Origin: an uncultured Collinsella sp.
GTDB lineage: Bacteria > Actinomycetota > Coriobacteriia > Coriobacteriales > Coriobacteriaceae
Assembly: GCA_900751695.1 (NCBI GenBank)
Contig: CAADSS010000100.1
Location: 1-7,753, forward strand
Length of the DNA: 7,753 nt
Direction of reading: 5' to 3'
The notes beneath the pieces are model-generated. The model was not told where the DNA came from. It searched no databases and worked only from the letters and a program-made list of their open reading frames with translations. Shown in pieces: positions 5,636-7,753 of this stretch (its first letter is position 1; every line of letters starts with the position of its first letter). Made by a program: the position numbers and the translations under genes.

Positions 5636-6739
5636 TTGTCTACTAACGCCTCTGGCAGCCCTGTTCTGTCGCTGCTTATTCCCATTTACAATGTTCAGCG
5701 CTACCTGCGCGAGTGCCTCGATTCCGCCCTGGCGCAGACGCTCAAGGATATTGAGATCATCTGCATTAACGACGGGTCGACCGACAACTCGCCGGCGATT
5801 ATCCGCGAGTATATGGAGCGCGATAGGCGCGTCAAGATGATCGACAAGGCCAACAGCGGCTACGGCGACTCGATGAACCACGGTCTGGAGATGGCGCGTG
5901 GCAAGTACGTTGGCATCTTGGAGTCCGATGACTTTATGGCGCCCGACGCACTCGAAAAGCTTGTCTCGGCCGCCGATAGCAATAATGCCGACTTTGCGAA
6001 GGCGAACTTTGATTTCTACTGGTCTAAGCCCGAGGAGCGCCGTTCGCTGCACGAGATGTTTAAGGCCAAGGACTGCGGTAAGCCGGTGCACCCGAGAGAC
6101 ACGACGCAGTTCTTTAAGCAGAAACCGTCGATTTGGTCGGCTGTGTACCGTCGCGATTTTCTTGAGCGCAACGGCATCAAGTTCTTGCCGACTCCGGGAG
6201 CATCCTTTCAGGACACGTCGTTTGCCTTTAAGGTGATTGCCTGCGCCGACAAGGCCGTTTACCTGCACGATGCCGTGCTTTCGTATCGTCAGGACAACGA
6301 GAACTCCTCGGTCAATTCTTCGGCTAAGGTCTTTTGCGTCAATACCGAGTATGCCGAGATCGAACGTTGGATCCGAGAGGATTTTGCCCGCGATCACGCA
6401 AGCGATGACGTCGCGCGCATGCTCAAGTTCAATCAGCTCATTAAGTACGACTCGTATATGTGGAACTATGTGCGCTTGGCGCCTAAGTTCTATAAGGAGT
6501 TCCTGGCTCAGATGGCCAAGGAATTTCAGGCGGCCTTGGATGCCGGGGACTTTTCGCTTGACGACCTCAAGCCGTGGAAGCGCGCGAACCTCGCTGCCAT
6601 CCTCAAAGATCCTGAGGGCTGGGTTGACGAGCATCCGAGTTTTGCGACGGATGGTGCCTTGGGGCGTGCTAAGTATTACGCCTCGGTTGGAGGCCCAGGT
6701 GTGGTCGCCGCCTTCCTCATCGAATCGCTGAGGGGGTAG
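5636..6739 (+). CDS. Family-2 glycosyltransferase (first of a tandem pair)
   Basis: The product is 367 residues, read from a TTG with a strong Shine-Dalgarno site. The N-terminal GT-A domain shows LSLLIPIYNVQRYL (11-24), IICINDGSTDNS (41-52), NSGYGDSMN (73-81), ILESDDF (94-100, the metal-binding DD) and SIWSAVYRRDFL (165-176), then FQDTSF (191-196), a position usually occupied by the acceptor-side acid. The variable C-terminal half (about 210-367) probably helps bind acceptor; no membrane helix is evident. The enzyme is expected to transfer a sugar from a nucleotide donor to a growing surface polysaccharide or glycolipid; donor and acceptor are unknown. The TAG at 6737-6739 is six bases before the next gene, and AGGGGG at its end (6731-6736) serves as that gene's ribosome site, so the two are probably co-transcribed and coupled. 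It is a paralogue of the downstream protein but has a distinct GYGxxxN segment. Confidence 0.88.
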   Translation: MSTNASGSPVLSLLIPIYNVQRYLRECLDSALAQTLKDIEIICINDGSTDNSPAIIREYMERDRRVKMIDKANSGYGDSMNHGLEMARGKYVGILESDDFMAPDALEKLVSAADSNNADFAKANFDFYWSKPEERRSLHEMFKAKDCGKPVHPRDTTQFFKQKPSIWSAVYRRDFLERNGIKFLPTPGASFQDTSFAFKVIACADKAVYLHDAVLSYRQDNENSSVNSSAKVFCVNTEYAEIERWIREDFARDHASDDVARMLKFNQLIKYDSYMWNYVRLAPKFYKEFLAQMAKEFQAALDAGDFSLDDLKPWKRANLAAILKDPEGWVDEHPSFATDGALGRAKYYASVGGPGVVAAFLIESLRG

Positions 6740-6745
6740 GTCGGC

Positions 6746-7753
6746 ATGGGAGAGGCCTCGTGTCCTAAAGCTACCATTGTCGTCCCCGTTTACAACTCTG
6801 CGCGCTCCATTCAGCGATGCGTTGATTCGCTGTTGGCCCAGTCCGAGCGCTCGATTCAGGTTGTCTGCGTCAACGACGGGTCGACTGATGATTCGTTGAA
6901 CGTGTTGCGCCAGATCGCGCAGGCTGACGATCGCGTACTGGTGATTGACCAGGAAAATGCGGGTGTCTCGTGTGCTCGAAATGCCGGTATCGATGTCGCC
7001 GAGGGCGAGACCGTCTTTTTTGTGGACGCCGACGATTACATCGATGCCCAGACGGTCGAGCGCGTGCTGCATGCCATGGAGTCTGCGGATGCCGAGGCCG
7101 CCGTTTTTGGCGGCGTCTGTGAACCTGCCGATGCTGCCCCCAAACGTGTCCAGCAACTCATGAGCCCCAAAGCTGGCACCTTCGGCGCCCGTGATCCCCA
7201 ACTGCTGTTCCATTCGAATGCGCAGCCCTATGCCTGCCGTGCGGCTTTTTCGCGCGAGCTGCTCAATCGCGAAGGCATTCGCTTCGCCCCCGGTCTGGCT
7301 TTGGGCGAGGACGTCGTCTTCCAATTTGCGGCTTATGCGCTTGCCCACAAGACCGTCGTCATGCCGGACAAGTTCTACCACTACGTGATGGAGAGCGAAT
7401 CGGCGACGCACGAGTTCAACAGTGTCGAGGCTCGCGCCAAAAAGCTCGATGCCCATATGAGAATGCTCGAGGAGGTCTTGGAGGACTGGGCGGGCTACGG
7501 TCTTATGGACCTGTGTCCCGGCGAGCTGATCACCTGGTTCCTGGACCTTATCGTGTTTGATTTGGCGCGCTTGGATTCCGATGACTTCCATCGCGTGGCG
7601 GCTCGCGTCAACATGGACCTCACGACGTTTTTGGGAACGGAGTGGGCGGATATGCCTGCTAAGGGCGCCGTTCGCCGTGTTGCCCACAAGCTCGTTGCGG
7701 CGACCCCGGGCGTTTCGATGGCAGATGCCACGCTGTTCTATCTTTCGACTCGC
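6746..7753 (+). CDS. Family-2 glycosyltransferase (second of the pair), 3' partial
   Basis: The frame is open from ATG 6746 to the window end, giving at least 336 residues. AGGGGGTAGG (6731-6740), overlapping the upstream stop, supplies the ribosome site with a five-base spacer. GT-A motifs: ATIVVPVYNSARSI (9-22), VVCVNDGSTDDS (39-50), ENAGVSCARNAGI (70-82), FFVDADDYID (91-100, DXD-type metal site) and LGEDVVFQF (186-194), the usual GED acceptor-side acid motif. These are the hallmarks of inverting GT2 glycosyltransferases that build capsule, teichoic-acid-like or other wall glycans. The donor sugar is not identifiable. The same NDGSTD core and GT-A layout as the upstream enzyme suggest duplication and divergence. 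The C-terminus, with any extra domain or membrane anchor, lies outside the window. Confidence 0.88.
   Translation, partial: MGEASCPKATIVVPVYNSARSIQRCVDSLLAQSERSIQVVCVNDGSTDDSLNVLRQIAQADDRVLVIDQENAGVSCARNAGIDVAEGETVFFVDADDYIDAQTVERVLHAMESADAEAAVFGGVCEPADAAPKRVQQLMSPKAGTFGARDPQLLFHSNAQPYACRAAFSRELLNREGIRFAPGLALGEDVVFQFAAYALAHKTVVMPDKFYHYVMESESATHEFNSVEARAKKLDAHMRMLEEVLEDWAGYGLMDLCPGELITWFLDLIVFDLARLDSDDFHRVAARVNMDLTTFLGTEWADMPAKGAVRRVAHKLVAATPGVSMADATLFYLSTR

Noticed and set aside
5453..7687. A 744-codon open frame on the minus strand opposite the two plus-strand glycosyltransferase genes
   Set aside because: It is codon-aligned with the sense frame, so its stops would need sense TTA, CTA or TCA codons, which this GC-rich genome avoids. 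It has no recognisable domain, while the sense strand has clear GT2 motifs.

Overview
The window looks like chromosomal DNA of a gut-type actinobacterium, most likely Coriobacteriia such as Collinsella. This is inferred from roughly 58% GC coding DNA that avoids TTA, CTA and TCA codons, strong Shine-Dalgarno sites, GTG and TTG starts, a surface protein with an MPKTG-type sorting signal, and clustered family-2 glycosyltransferases. No 16S or marker gene is present, so the assignment is tentative.

Layout. (1) 1-393 (+): the 3' part of a HEPN-type, HI0074-like nucleotidyltransferase-partner protein, cut by the window edge. (2) 522-2339 (+): a secreted 605-residue protein with a signal peptide, a lysozyme/chitosanase-like N-terminal domain, two low-complexity stalks, a threonine run and a C-terminal cell-wall sorting signal. 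It ends in a strong intrinsic terminator (2369-2404). (3) 2539-4335 (+): a 598-residue AAA-ATPase-like/PD-(D/E)XK-like (DUF1703-type) protein whose ATPase glutamate and nuclease ExK residues both look lost. (4) 4360-5379 (-): a GlfT/rhamnosyltransferase-like GT2 enzyme converging on gene 3 with a 24-base gap. (5) 5380-5635: a divergent promoter region. (6) 5636-6739 (+) and 6746-7753 (+, open at the window end): two paralogous GT2 glycosyltransferases, six bases apart and probably translationally coupled.

The right half is best read as the edge of a cell-surface polysaccharide or glycoconjugate locus: three GT2 enzymes on both sides of a shared promoter region. The left half is a set of independently transcribed accessory-type genes. 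A near-perfect dyad, TTGTTG-N2-CAACRA, occurs in the upstream and the downstream intergenic regions of the wall-hydrolase-like gene and is the most interesting non-coding signal. I see no convincing complete new defence or mobile system. The best leads are the dyad, the doubly degenerate ATPase/nuclease-like protein and the tethered hydrolase-like protein.
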